This document shows, piece after piece, positions 47,692 to 58,866 of a stretch of DNA of 64,000 bases (position 1 is the first letter of the stretch; each line of letters opens with the position of its first letter). The stretch spans positions 104,537,893 through 104,601,892 of the forward strand of contig CM056380.1 in the NCBI GenBank assembly GCA_029718625.1, in the 5' to 3' direction. The position numbers and the translations under genes are program-made. Source of the DNA: Synaphobranchus kaupii (Eukaryota; Chordata; Actinopteri; Anguilliformes; Synaphobranchidae). The notes under the pieces were generated by a model. That model ran no database searches. It worked only from the letters and a program-made list of their open reading frames with translations, and was not told the origin of the DNA.

Positions 47692-48632
47692 CAGATCCTT
47701 TCCAAAAAATTTGAATATCATGGAAAAGTTTTTTTTTCTCCATAATTCCATTCAAAAAGTCAAACTTTCATAGATTATAGATTCATTACACACAAAGTGA
47801 AATATTTCTAGCCTTTATTTGTTTCATTTTTCATAATTTTGGCTTACAGCTCCAGAAAACCCCCAAAACAGTATTTCAATAAATTAGAATAGTGTGTCGA
47901 AAATCAGCATTTACTTCAGTTATTTCAGAGAATGAGTGGAGTGGCTTGACTCGAGGAATCCAACAGTTGTAGCCCATGTCCCGGATACGTCTGTACGTGG
48001 TGGTTTTTGAAGCACTCCCTCTGCATCTTATAGATTCATTACACACAAAGTGAAATATTTCTAGCCTTTATTTGTTTCATTTTTCATAATTTTGGCTTAC
48101 AGCTCCAGAAAACCCCCAAAACAGTATTTCAATAAATTAGAATAGTGTGTCGAAAATCAGCATTTACTTCAGTTATTTCAGAGAATGAGTGGAGTGGCTT
48201 GACTCGAGGAATCCAACAGTTGTAGCCCATGTCCCGGATACGTCTGTACGTGGTGGTTTTTGAAGCACTCCCTCTGCATCTCCGCTAAACTTTGGAATCG
48301 TCTTTGCTTGACAATCCGCTGAAGCGTACGGTCATCTCTTTTGCTTGTGCACCTTCTCCTGCCACATTTTTCCCTTCCACTAAACTTTCTATTGATATTC
48401 TTGGACACTGCACTCTGTGAACAGCCAGCCTCCTTAGCGATGACCTTTTGTGGCTTACCCATCTTCTGGAGGGTGTCAATGATGGTCTTCTGGCCAATTG
48501 TCAAGTCTGCAGTCTTCCCCATACTGAACCAAACTGAGATAAACTTTGCAGGTGTTTTGAGTAAATTAGATGATAGTGTGACACTCAGTCTAAAACATTC
48601 ATTCTCTGAAATAACTGAAGTAAATGCTGATT
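47692..48632 (-). mobile_element. Tc1-like transposon, partial, with internal tandem duplication
   Basis: The left end CAGATCCTTTCCAAAAAATT follows TA at 47690-47691. A 253-bp stretch is tandemly duplicated (47776-48028 and 48029-48281), including part of the transposase. The right side stops at a LINE fragment at about 48633 without an outer TIR. Confidence 0.8.
48178..48522 (-). pseudogene. Tc1-like transposase, N-terminal pseudogene
   Basis: The minus-strand start MGKTADLTIGQKTIIDTLQK and QSAVSKNINRKFSG match the DNA-binding part of the transposase at 7744. The frame becomes unrelated after about residue 95 and no DDE part follows. The first 100 bases of its 3' side lie in the duplicated 253-bp unit. 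Confidence 0.88.
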
Positions 48633-48923
48633 TGGGCGTACAGAGATTGGATGGCCCTGAGTAGTGACCCCCTCACCCCGTACTCCCGCAGCACCTCCCA
48701 CAATATCTCCCGGGGAACCCGGTCATAAGCCTTCTCCAAATCCACAAAGCACATGTAGACCGGATAGGCATACTCCCAGGCCCCCTCTAGGATCCTTGCG
48801 AGAGTAAAAAGCTGGTCCGTTGTTCCACGACCAGGACGGAATCCGCATTGTTCCTCTTCAATCTGAGGTTCGACTATCGGCCGGACCCTCCTTTCCTGTA
48901 CCTTAGAGTATACTTTCATAAAT
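48633..48923 (-). pseudogene. Non-LTR retrotransposon reverse transcriptase fragment
   Basis: The reading contains EEQCGFRPGRGTTDQLF and the RT motif A region YMCFVDLEKAYDRVPRE. These are typical of fish LINE ORF2 proteins. Only about 90 residues of RT are present and the YxDD motif is outside. It abuts the Tc1 remnant. Confidence 0.88.
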
Positions 48924-49070
48924 ACAAATATCTCTGATTAAAATTTCTGAACTAAGCCACAGCTTTCAGAACTGTCAAACTTGCGTTTAGCTTAAGGCTG
49001 GTATACACGATTTTTGCCGTCCTTTACAATTGTTGCATGTCAGACTGTGTGATGCAGTCACGAATATCTA
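48924..49070. other. Short intergenic spacer
   Basis: Nothing is recognised between the LINE fragment and the Harbinger-like element. Confidence 0.5.
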
Positions 49071-49403
49071 GGGCCCTATCTTACACCCGGCGCAAAGCGG
49101 CGCTAACCCAAACGCAAGTGTCTTTGCTATCTTACACCCGGCGCTAGGTCCATAATAACGCCTAACGCTTACGTCCTTTAACTAGCATGTATTCTTGCGC
49201 CATCACAAGTGAACTGGGCGTGTTGGTCTTAAAATGAGGAGTGGCCAGGATTCTTTTTTGGCGTATTGCTATCTTGAGCCAGCAGAAAGCGCTTGCGCTA
49301 GAACCACTACAAACCTGGTCTAAAGTCATGTCGCAGTTGTTTACATGTTATTTTAACGGCGCATATAAGTGCGCCTACACAGGCGTGTGCACAACGCGCA
49401 TAC

Positions 49404-50469
49404 TGTAACGTCCCGTTCCCATCCAGTCCGTTTTCCGTGTTCTGCCATGTCCCTCCGTGTCATGTTTGATTCCCTTGTCCATGTTTTCCCTGTTGCTGCA
49501 GACTGGGCGTGTTCCCTCTGTTTGTTTCACTCCTTTTACCCACTCCGGTTTCAACCAATCTCCTTTCCCTGTTGTTGCATGCATTCTGCACCCTTCATTT
49601 GTTCAATTACCCATGTCTTCATTCTCATGCTTTTCCTGATTGTTTCCAATCACACTCCCCTATTTAACCCACCTGCTGTCTCCCCTCCTGTGCTGGTTCA
49701 TTACCTTTGTTGCCTTCCTAACCTTGTTGCTTCTCTTTAACGTGTTCCTGTATTTTGATCCTGAAATCCCTGTCCTTGTATGCTAACCTCAGTTTGGTTC
49801 TGTCTAGGGGCTTAAATGCTCACTGCCTGCTGTTGTTGCTACCCAGTCCTGTTTGTTTGCGGTTCTCCTGTTTGTATAGTGCCTGTCTAGTTTACCTCCT
49901 TCGTTGTTCCTGCCAGTCTGTAGCTGTGTACCTCTCCCTGTATGTGTTGCGGTACCTTCCGTCCAATCCAGTTCCAGCCCCAGTATCCCGTTGGACTACC
50001 CAGTCCAGATCCAGTCCTAGTTCCCGTATCAAGTCCAGTTCCGGTTTGGAACAACTCCTCGTTCCCGTGATCCAGTTCCAGTTCCTGTTGGACCTCCCGG
50101 TCCAGTATCAGTCCAGATCCAGTCCTAGTTCCCGTATCAAGTCCAGTTCCGGTTTGGAACAACTCCACGTTCCCGTGATCCAGTTCCTGTTGGACCTTCC
50201 GGTCCAGAACCAGTCCAGTTCCGGTTTGGAACAAACGCCACGTTCCCGTGATCCAGTTCCTGTTGGACCGTCCAGTCCAGTTCCAAGTCCAGCTCCGGCT
50301 TGGAGCAGTTCCAAGCTCCGGAGAACTCCCTAACCACCCTTGTTATACTGTTGTGTTTCTTCTGTGTACGGCTTGGGACTACCCCAAGCCCCTTAAATAA
50401 ACTCCCTTTTCTGTCCTCCTGCCTCTTGGTCGTGCATTTAGGTCCAACCTCCCTATCAGGATCGTGACA
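49404..50469 (+). mobile_element. Solo LTR, 1066 bp, 5-bp target duplication
   Basis: It starts TGTAACG and ends CGTGACA, the TG..CA form with inverted tips. CATAC flanks both sides (49399-49403 and 50470-50474), and the empty site is intact at 33680-33705. An AATAAA lies about 75 bases before the end. The 3' half has a minisatellite (49970-50330). Long frames across it are repeat artefacts. Confidence 0.92.
49970..50330 (+). repeat. Tandem repeat inside the solo LTR
   Basis: Three to four copies contain CCAGTTCCGGTTTGGAACAA followed by CGTTCCCGTGATCCAGTTCC. Units are 60-115 bases, some with an extra block (CCAGATCCAGTCCTAGTTCC). Confidence 0.88.
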
Positions 50470-52060
50470 CATACCCTCCTGTCTGTTACACACAGGGGCG
50501 TGCACAAGCATGACTAAAATATCTAGATCACAATGTGAAATATTATTATTGTGTAGGCTATATCAAAAATGCATAATAATAAAAGGTTCCATAGGTCCAC
50601 ATACCTTTCCCTCAGCGAAGGGAAACAATGCCACATTACATTGCTCTCAGCCCACTCCATCAACATCCAGGCGATGTGCGATGGTACGGGACAATGGCTA
50701 TCCATTAAAAAGGAGCTGATAACACCTATAGCTATCAAGCCTAATGCGCAAATTGTCTTTGCACCTAATGCGTGAATTGTCATTCAATGGAAAACTCGCG
50801 TACTGCAATAGACGGACATTTGCGTTCTGAAAATGCGCTTCAGATGTCATTACAATACAGCTCTGTTTATCTAGGAATACAGCCTGTAAGTAGGCTAAAT
50901 AGAATGGTTTGTGACTGAAAAAAGTTCAAAACCTTGTCCAGTGAATATTGCTTTTATTGTTTTTCAAATAGCCTAGGCTACAGCGGACTCGCTGTGCATA
51001 ATGTTTTTTCGATAGACTATGGTTAAAAAACGGAGATAAATGTCATAATGTTAACTGAATTGTAGCCTAACCTTAGCTATTCTTCGTTCTTCATATTTTT
51101 TAAATTACAGTGACCGGTTTCCATACCCTCAGCTTATTAAAACCCCGCTGATTTCACCTGTTATTCCATAACTGAACAAAAGATTTTAAAGAGAACTAAG
51201 TGTCTAATTAGAAACGAATTGTTACACAATTAATTTACAATTAATTTTTATTCCATTATCTGCATGTTCGCTTTACAAGAGCAGGTCTGTTTCCCCTGCT
51301 GTACATCGCACTTTTCACGGTCTTCCTGGGAAAGTGAATCGTTTTAAAGTATTACGCTACCAGTTAAACAGGTTGGTCACATTTCCATAAGCAGGACATT
51401 ATAAAACAAGGGAAAATATGCTGAACCTATGGGTTGCCAACCTGACATATTTGTTGTATTTAGTGTCATCATTAAGGCAAAATAACGTTAGTTATGTTAT
51501 TAATCTAAATTAGAAATGCAGGTAGCCTAATGAACTTCGGATGAAGCTTGAACATGAGTTCATTGCATAATCGAAATTCGTTAAACAAGCAGGCTAATTT
51601 GGCGTTTTCTAAGGTGAGAAGGAAGCAATTGGTCGCTTATTCTCAGCTGTTGCAGGTGCTTTTAACGAAATTTAACAGCATATTTTTGTAAACAGCACTG
51701 TCAGGAATTACCGGGAACTCATACGACTACTACTACTACTACTGATCCATATAGCCTATTCCTTGATCGCACTAAACACGCACGAGCATGTCTGTTTCGC
51801 CATCATAAGCAATCCGCCAAGGTGGAAAAGCAGGCTTTTAAAGGGAATGGGATATGACATTTTGATTGGTTTATTGCATGTCACGCCCAAGACACACCTA
51901 TAATTAATGAAGAGACTAGGTTCAGCCCAGTTGCACCTTGCGCCGTGCTTAGCGCCCAAAAAACACGCCGTTAAAATAGCAAAAGTGGACTTGAACACTC
52001 CCTAAATGGACTTAGCGCCATGCGCTTAGACTAAGCGCCAAGATCGCCAAGATAGGGCCC

Positions 52061-52487
52061 CCATTGTCTTCTTCGTAGTCAGACTGTGCAATATTGATTA
52101 AAGGAACACAGTGCTTTATATTTTGTATTTTAACCAATACATAGACCAATGATATGTTTCCATACTAACCAATACATGATTGAAACATGGAATACTAATG
52201 TATGTGTTTTATACAAGTTTATTGAATATATGCCTTAATACATTAGGTTTACTCCCTTTCATTGTATTATTAGTCAGCATTCCAATGTTTAAATGGAAGT
52301 GTCCTCACTTCTCTCTTTCTGTGAAAAAGGGGCCCACAGCAGGCTTCTTATTAAGTGGTATGTATAGATAAGGCCCGTTGCTAGGCTGTTGTCCTGCAAA
52401 AGTATCCACTACCAGGCAGGGATGAGCCTTGAATATGGTGCAGGATGGGGCCACATGTGAGTGACGTGAGACCAAAGACAGATGATA
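52061..52487. other. Nothing recognised
   Basis: AT-rich spacer with no element ends or domain. Confidence 0.5.
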
Positions 52488-52488
52488 C

Positions 52489-52611
52489 TTCACAGTAAAA
52501 TGTCCAGTGTTAATTTAACTCTAACAGTGTACATATGAGCCTAATCTGGCCAGAGCAGGCTCATATGTACACTGTTAGAGTTGAATTTTGCTTTGGACAT
52601 TTTGCTGTGAA
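52489..52611. repeat. Strong hairpin, 26-bp perfect stem
   Basis: Stem arms 52517-52542 and 52557-52582 are perfectly complementary (AACTCTAACAGTGTACATAT and on), with a 14-base loop. Weaker pairing extends the arms to about 52489 and 52611. It is likely a tiny MITE; a hairpin RNA is a less likely alternative. Confidence 0.75.
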
Positions 52612-52937
52612 TTTACTGTTGTTTCAAGGGGTGTTAGTTATTGTGTTCAGTTGTTGTGCCCCTGCCCATCCCAGAGTTCATTGCTGCATGTCCTGGGTGA
52701 ACTTGTTTGTCCACGCATGCTGAATAATTGACTCCAACAAACTGTTAATAAAGGCCTATTCAGTTGAAGATTCTTTGGTTTCAGTCTTGAATCTGTTTTA
52801 GTTCAGGATACCTAGAATTCTCTAGACCCGACTGAACCGACCTGAGGTCACAACTAAAGAAGAGAAATAGTTGTTTTCTACAAAGACCCGTGTACCTTTT
52901 ATGATCATGCCTTAAATTAATGTATTTTCATAATTAA

Positions 52938-53652
52938 AGGGATAGTTCGGAATTTTGGACATAATGTCTAAATTATGACTTACCCATGATGTAGTTGATT
53001 GATGGGAACCATTTTCAGATAATTCCATGCTGTCCCTTCTTTTGGACATACACACATTGCTAATGCTAGCGCAACTCTAAGGTAACTGGTAGCATCCACT
53101 ACCAAACACACTTAAACACTCCACAGTGCACCCAAAGCAAATAACCCCGATAGACTGTTGTCGTATTTTATTTTCAGTGATTATACCATCATTTTTGAAG
53201 TCAAACTATCGTTGAATCCTTTACTTTGTGCTCACCTAAATTCTCTGTGGAAGTACGGCGGCGGAGTGATACTTTACGTTAGTAGGTAACGTAAAGTACA
53301 TTCGTAGGTAACGTAAAGTATAGCTCTGCCGCCGTACTTCCACAGAGAATATAGGTCAGCACAAAGTAAAGGATTCAACGATAGTTTGACTTCAAAAATG
53401 ATGGTATAATCACTGAAAACAACCCCGATAGACTGTCGTCATATTTTATTTGCTTTGGGTGTACTGTGGAGTGTTTAAGTGCATTTGGTAGTGGATGCTA
53501 CCAGTCACCTTAGAGTTGCGCTAGCATTAGCAATGTGTGTATGTCCAAAAGAAGGGACAGCATGGAATTAGCTGAAAATGGTTCCCATCAATCAACTACA
53601 TCATAGGTAAGTCATAATTTAGACATTATGTCCAAAATTCTGAACTATCCCT
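52938..53652. mobile_element. TTAA foldback element, complete
   Basis: Both ends begin AGGGATAGTTC and the arms are nearly perfect for more than 250 bp. TTAA lies on both sides (52934-52937 and 53653-53656). The centre is near 53290, where ACGTAAAGTA motifs repeat. A second, damaged copy is at 55926-56411. There is no protein. Confidence 0.88.
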
Positions 53653-53675
53653 TTAATGTGTCAATTATGGGCAGT

Positions 53676-53755
53676 GAATACACAACCCCTGGTGAAGAAG
53701 GAAGTGCTACCACTCTAGGTTACGGTGAACCCCTGAGAGTCAATGATGTGAACAA
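53676..53755 (+). CDS. Possible orphan exon (unknown)
   Basis: After ATTATGGGCAG the frame reads EYTTPGEEGSATTLGYGEPL then RVNDVNK to a GTAAAA donor. Codon use is more gene-like than its surroundings. The spacing TLGYGEPLxxxDVxKVxLY recalls the end of astacin proteases, but the match is weak. Confidence 0.25.
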
Positions 53756-54756
53756 GGTAAAACTTTACATTTTCTGGTTTACAAACCTGTCTGCATGTGT
53801 ACAAAATAAGAAATGGATATGTATTACTGCTGATGTCCCATGAGGCAATTTGAAACAGTGTACCTTGGGGTCCACAAATACCCTAAATGGATAATTGTGC
53901 ATCGCAGTAATTCAGGAGATACACAAAAACTTTCAACAGATAAACTCTTTTGACACATTTGAAATATATTTGCATCCATAACATTACAGGATTTCCAACT
54001 TTTGTAAAAGATTTGGGGAATGGATATCGGTGTCCAAAAACATACTGAAACCTATCCAAATCTATGAAACCATATGAAAATAATGGTACCTATCTAAACC
54101 TATCCAAATCTACCCAAACCTATCCAAAGCTACCCAAATATAAACACAAACACAGCTTTATTGTACATTTGAAGCACATAAGCTATTACGTCCTATGTGG
54201 AGACAATTAAGGGGGAATTACTAATTTATTTGTCACAGTTTAGTTTCCAGTGCCAAAAATGTCCACCACAGCCCCATTCTGGTCATGAAAGGTAATGTAT
54301 GCATCAGTCAGACAATGTATGAGAACATGCACACAATTTACAGGGTCAAATAAATTACAAATAAATAAATCTACTATGTAAACATAAGCCAGTCCGTGGA
54401 TTACTATGAAACTGCCATGTCATGTCATTGCTGCCATGTCATTCCTTTATGTCACATTAACTATGCTGGTGCACCCAACATAATGAATGCCTAGGACACA
54501 CATGGAAGCTTCTAATTTAGTGTAGTATAAATTCCTAGTAAGATTACAGTTCAGCTGTAATAGATTGAAAGTTCACCACCATTGTCATTACTTATGGTGT
54601 AGAAATCCAAGTTGCCTCAGACAGGGACTTTTTTCCAGACTCCCCATACTTTATCATTGAGCCTTATTTGGGTTTAGCTTAGCTTATAGCTAATACCTAA
54701 TAGGTAACTAGCTAACTAAGTATAAACTAAGCTAAACCTGAATAAGACTACAGGTC
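53756..54756. other. Nothing recognised; short CCTATCCAAA repeats
   Basis: At 54048-54145 short imperfect copies of ACCTATCCAAA and CTACCCAAA occur. Otherwise AT-rich. Confidence 0.5.
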
Positions 54757-55298
54757 CTTTAAAGGGGAACGGCAGGTTATTTCTTAAACTTCTATATCGA
54801 TTTTATATGTTTAATGTGAGTCTTGAAGCTTACCTCACTAGAACTGTGCCTCCCGGTTCCCTTGTTTCCAGCTTGTTTTCAGATGCGTTGTGTCGTGCTG
54901 ATCTACATCACTGGTGGTTAATTTTAGCTGCAGGTCTATACTGTATACTGGCAGATTTAAAATTGATCAGATTCGCTGATAGATAAAAGTCTGATATGAC
55001 TAAAGGGAGGCCATCCTCATTATCATCAGGTTCTTCCAAGTTCGGTGAAAACATTGTATGTAATATTGCAGTCAAAAGTTTATGAAATTGTATTAATTTT
55101 GAACTCGGCGCCACTACTAAAACTATGTGACATCATAAACAATATAACACAACCTAGCCACCTTTCTGTGGCTAGCTTGCTATACTACTATCAATACAAC
55201 ACCGGAAAAACATACGTGTTGTATTGATAGTACATATAAAAAATACAACACGCAAACACACTTTGTACACACATGCTATGGAATCCATGGTTTCTGGT

Positions 55299-55437
55299 TC
55301 AGAGGAAGTCACGGATGTCAATCTCCTCATCTGAATCCAGAGGACGACTACACAATTCAGCGGCAGCACACAACTCAAGCATGGAAAATCCTTTAGACGC
55401 TTCGCCATTGTACAAAAAATATTTATCACGCGCTTTC
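55299..55437 (-). CDS. Conserved open segment, inverted copy
   Basis: Counterpart of 46938-47076, same length and same acceptor and stop, with substitutions near the start. Function unknown. Confidence 0.28.
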
Positions 55438-55925
55438 CTGCGCAAAATAAGAGACGCAGACGCTTATTGATAATGCTGCTCTGATAATACGCTCGTGACA
55501 CGCACAACTCTGACAATCGGTCACAACTGTCCAAAGACTCATCTTGTGCCTCTTTGGAAAGCTTAGAATGTGTTCTTTTTGGATGATAAGGCGGTCAATT
55601 ACAATTAGTTTCATGATATTAACTGCCAATATTTACCATTGCTGTGATCTATACAATTTTTTGGTGGTGAAAGAAATGTAGCCAACTTCTAAATAATGTC
55701 CAGTATCTTCAACCAGATGCACGCCCATGTAAATCACACTTTAGAGTGGTTGAGATACTTTTATGAAATACGGAAGAACGGTGGCATGTAGAAACTTCAT
55801 ATTTTGCCCGATAATAGCCCAAATGGCACTGATGAAGATGATATGCAGTTCTGATGTGGTACAGTAGGATGTTTGTGATGTAGACCCCAGGGTCTATGCC
55901 ACTAGGGGGCCTGAACAAAGGGATT

Positions 55926-56411
55926 AAAAGGATAGTTCGGAATTTTGGACATAATGTCTCAATTACGACTTACCCATGAGATAGTTGATTGATGGAAACC
56001 ATTTTCAGCTAATTCCATGCTGTCCTTCTTTTGGACATACACACATTGCTAATGCTAGCGCAACTCTATGGTAAGCGGTAGCATCCACTACCAAACGCAC
56101 TTAAACACTCCACAGTGCACCCAAAGCAAATAGAATCCGCCGCCATACTTCCACAGAGAATATAGGTCAGCACAAATGAAAGAATTCAACGATAGTTTGA
56201 CTTCAAAAATGATGGTATAAACACTCAAAATAACCCCGATAGACTGTCGTCGTATTTTATTTGCTTTGGGTGCACTGTGGAGCGTTTAAGTGCGTTTGGT
56301 ACTGGATGCTACCGGTTACCATAGAGTTGCGCTAGCATTAGCAATGTGTGTATGTCCAAAAGAAGGACAGCATGGAATTAGCTGAAAATGGTTTCCATCA
56401 ATCAACTACAT
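55926..56411. mobile_element. TTAA foldback element, damaged copy
   Basis: It starts AAGGATAGTTCGGAATTTTGG after TTAA at 55922-55925. The left and right arms match 52938-53652 with the centre shortened. The right end stops at ACTACATC and the last ~60 bases plus flank are deleted. Block B has an empty TTAA at this place. Confidence 0.85.
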
Positions 56412-57256
56412 CAAAATAAATTCCAGACTGAGCTGAAAAAGGGCACATTTTATTAAAGAAGAAAAATAAATAAAATGAATAACAACAGCACTGGGAGAAG
56501 CAACGCGTCGGCTGTATAAGCATTCCGTGAAGGTTCTCAAAACTTGTCGTGAGTGAAGTCTTTATACTAGCACAAACAAGGAGGAGGAATATGTAGAATC
56601 ATCTGTTCATTGGTCACAGGGTATTGATGAACTAAGAATATTATATCATGTCATGAGCCACAACTTTGCCCACAGGAGTGATTAGAGGAATTGGGGGGGA
56701 TTTTCTCCTCTCCCCCACCTACTCTCAGTCCCAGGAGAACAAACATTCATTATGCCCTAGATCAAATTTATTAGAAGTGAATCAGACTAAAGTTCAAGCA
56801 ACAATTTAGCTATTTTAAAGATTAAAGTAATTCAACTTGCAAATAACAAATCACACACATAGTACATAATAATTTCCTTCTTTTACTGGGTTCTTTCTAC
56901 TTACAGATTATTTAAAATATAAAATAAAGATATTAAAGGATTATAGGTATATATTATTATATGATTATATAATGCATAAAGAAACTTAATCAAAGGAGTA
57001 AACACACATGACGATGGCTATATGCCCAGATTTTCTTGCCTGGAGCGCTGTGTGTTCAGCTCCTCTCCAGGGTCGATTAGAGCGTGGTTGTGTAGGTGTC
57101 AGTGTAAGTGTTATCTCAAGCGAGGGACATTTTGCGGTGGTCTGATTGGCCCTGACAGCGGTGATCAGTCAGATCTGGTGAGCCTCCTTTAGTTCTGAGT
57201 ATCACTGAAGGTGACGCAGGAGGTGCCCAGTCTGCAAAATAAGGATAGACAAATAC

Positions 57257-57655
57257 ACACACATTAACACACACACATTAACACACACACATTAATACAC
57301 ACACATTAATACACACACATTAACACACACACATGAACACACACACATTAATACACACACATTAACACACACACATTAACACACACACATTAATACACAC
57401 ACATTAATACACACACATTAACACACACACACATTAATACACAGACATTAATACACACACATTAATACACACACATTAACACACACACATTAATACACAC
57501 ACATTAATACACACACATTAACACACACACATGAACACACACACATTAATACACACACATTAACACACACACATTAACACACACACATTAATACACACAC
57601 ATTAATACACACACATTAACACACACACATTAATACACACACATTAACACACACA
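57257..57655. repeat. 14-bp minisatellite, expanded copy
   Basis: About 28 units of ACACACACATTAAC/ATTAAT. Higher-order repetition is visible: a pattern of about 215 bases ending in ATGAACAC recurs. This array is about 2.4 times longer than the one at 45183. Confidence 0.92.
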
Positions 57656-58032
57656 GGTATTCCAAAGCCTGATGCAAGGGGCAAGTGACATGGAGGTGAG
57701 TGTGAAAGGAGAAACTTTTGAAAGTTAATGAGATAGTCACACAATTTTACATGATTGTCTCTTACCATGAAAGTATAAGACCAAAAAAACTGGAATCTAT
57801 GCTTTCAATAAGTATTTAATAATCATCTTTAAATACTGTAGATTTGTAAATAAACTATTCACTGAACCATGGACTCAACATGTAGTCTTCATGTTCCAAT
57901 ACATAGATTTCTGTGGGTGACATGCTGCTTAATTTCAGGCTTAGAGCAGAGCCATAATTACCAGTAGGCTACCTATGCTCCTGTTGATCCTAGACTTACT
58001 GTCTCAATATCGAACAAGTAGTTGATGAGTTT

Positions 58033-58055
58033 NNNNNNNNNNNNNNNNNNNNNNN
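58033..58055. other. Assembly gap, 23 N
   Basis: A run of 23 N directly after the end of B'. The join across it should be treated as unproven. Confidence 0.98.
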
Positions 58056-58730
58056 GAACATAATATTTGTTTGTTTATATATGGTCTATGGAACAAGGAA
58101 ATCCTAAACAGACATTTTAGGAATTTAGAAATCCCGGAAATGGACGGATATTTTTGGTCCCAAAAAGAAGAAATGTCTGGGAAAAAGAGGACATCTGGTC
58201 ATCTAAATACACTGTTAAACAATTACTGGATACACAGAAAACAATGGCATTACTTACGTTAGGTCATGAACGCACAAACATTGCATGTATATCAAGCTCA
58301 ACTAATACGAGAAGAAGGCACTTTAAAATAATGTCAGCCACCGCTTTCCTAACTTCTCCCTCGCCACAGAATGCACTGCGCGCTAGAGGCCGGGCTCAAC
58401 ATAGCTGCATCATCTTATTGGTCAAATCGGCATAGCCTTTCAAACATGCTGTAAATCATGTACTGTTTCCATTGTTAAAGCTGTCAAAATCACGTTGTTT
58501 GTACCTACCTAGCAACAGCAACTACAGGGGCGGGGCTTAGCGAAGGGTCTATTGGAGAGTCTACATTGTCCTTGGGGTATGAATGTGGGAGTGAATGGTG
58601 AATGGGCCCCCCTGGATTAATGACCTGTCTAGGATGTATTCCTGCCTTTCACCCAGTGTAAGTTGGGAGACAGTCAATCTGTCAGTCAATCAGTGGGTTA
58701 GCCAGTGACCGCTCTCTGCCTTTCCAAAAG
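58056..58730 (+). other. Region upstream of second SAMHD1-like exon
   Basis: Small open frames at 58071-58435 have no domain. The phrase CCTGTCTAGGATGTATTCCTG at about 58624 belongs to a widespread fish repeat. No other SAMHD1-like exon was found here. Confidence 0.45.
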
Positions 58731-58866
58731 GTCTCCCAGATGCTGCCTGCGGTATTTTCAGAGAAGCTGATCCAAGTCTTCTGCAAGAAGACTGACGAGG
58801 AGAGTCAGAAGGTGGCCAAGGAGCACTTTCAGAAGTGGTGCAAAAACGAAGGCATTCCAGCCTCAG
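58731..58866 (+). CDS. samhd1: SAMHD1-like C-terminal exon, second copy (partial)
   Basis: The acceptor CTTTCCAAAAG precedes VSQMLPAVFSEKLIQVFCKK, then a charged stretch, HFQKWCKNEGIPAS. It is paralogous to the exon at 13948-14088 and closer to the human sequence in several places (EKLIQVFCKK, HFxxWC). The frame runs on past a possible donor (GGTACC at 58866) to a stop at 58980, over an AATAAA near 58966. Either it is the last exon with a different tail, or it is spliced to a further exon. The preceding exons are not in the window, or are lost in a gap. Confidence 0.85.

Larger units (their letters stand above)
49071..52060. mobile_element. Harbinger-like element copy 5
   Basis: Ends GGGCCCTATCTT and AAGATAGGGCCC are both intact. 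It matches copy 2 without the 31993 insertion and carries a solo LTR at 49404-50469. Flanks (CTA and CCA) fit a mutated 3-bp duplication. Confidence 0.87.
54757..58022 (-). repeat. Block B', inverted copy of 44661-47630
   Basis: It is the reverse complement of block B at high identity. It differs by the foldback insertion at 55926 with loss of about 40 neighbouring bases, and by a longer minisatellite. It ends 10 bases before an assembly gap. Confidence 0.92.

Noticed and set aside
49755..50333. Open frame of 192 codons, Ser/Pro-rich
   Set aside because: It crosses the minisatellite of the solo LTR; the repeats in the protein mirror DNA repeats and frames are open on both strands.
57257..57655. 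CRISPR-like array
   Set aside because: Units are contiguous 14-bp repeats without unique spacers; this is a minisatellite.
58071..58435. Two overlapping frames next to the 23-N gap
   Set aside because: No domain, no splice context; likely chance.
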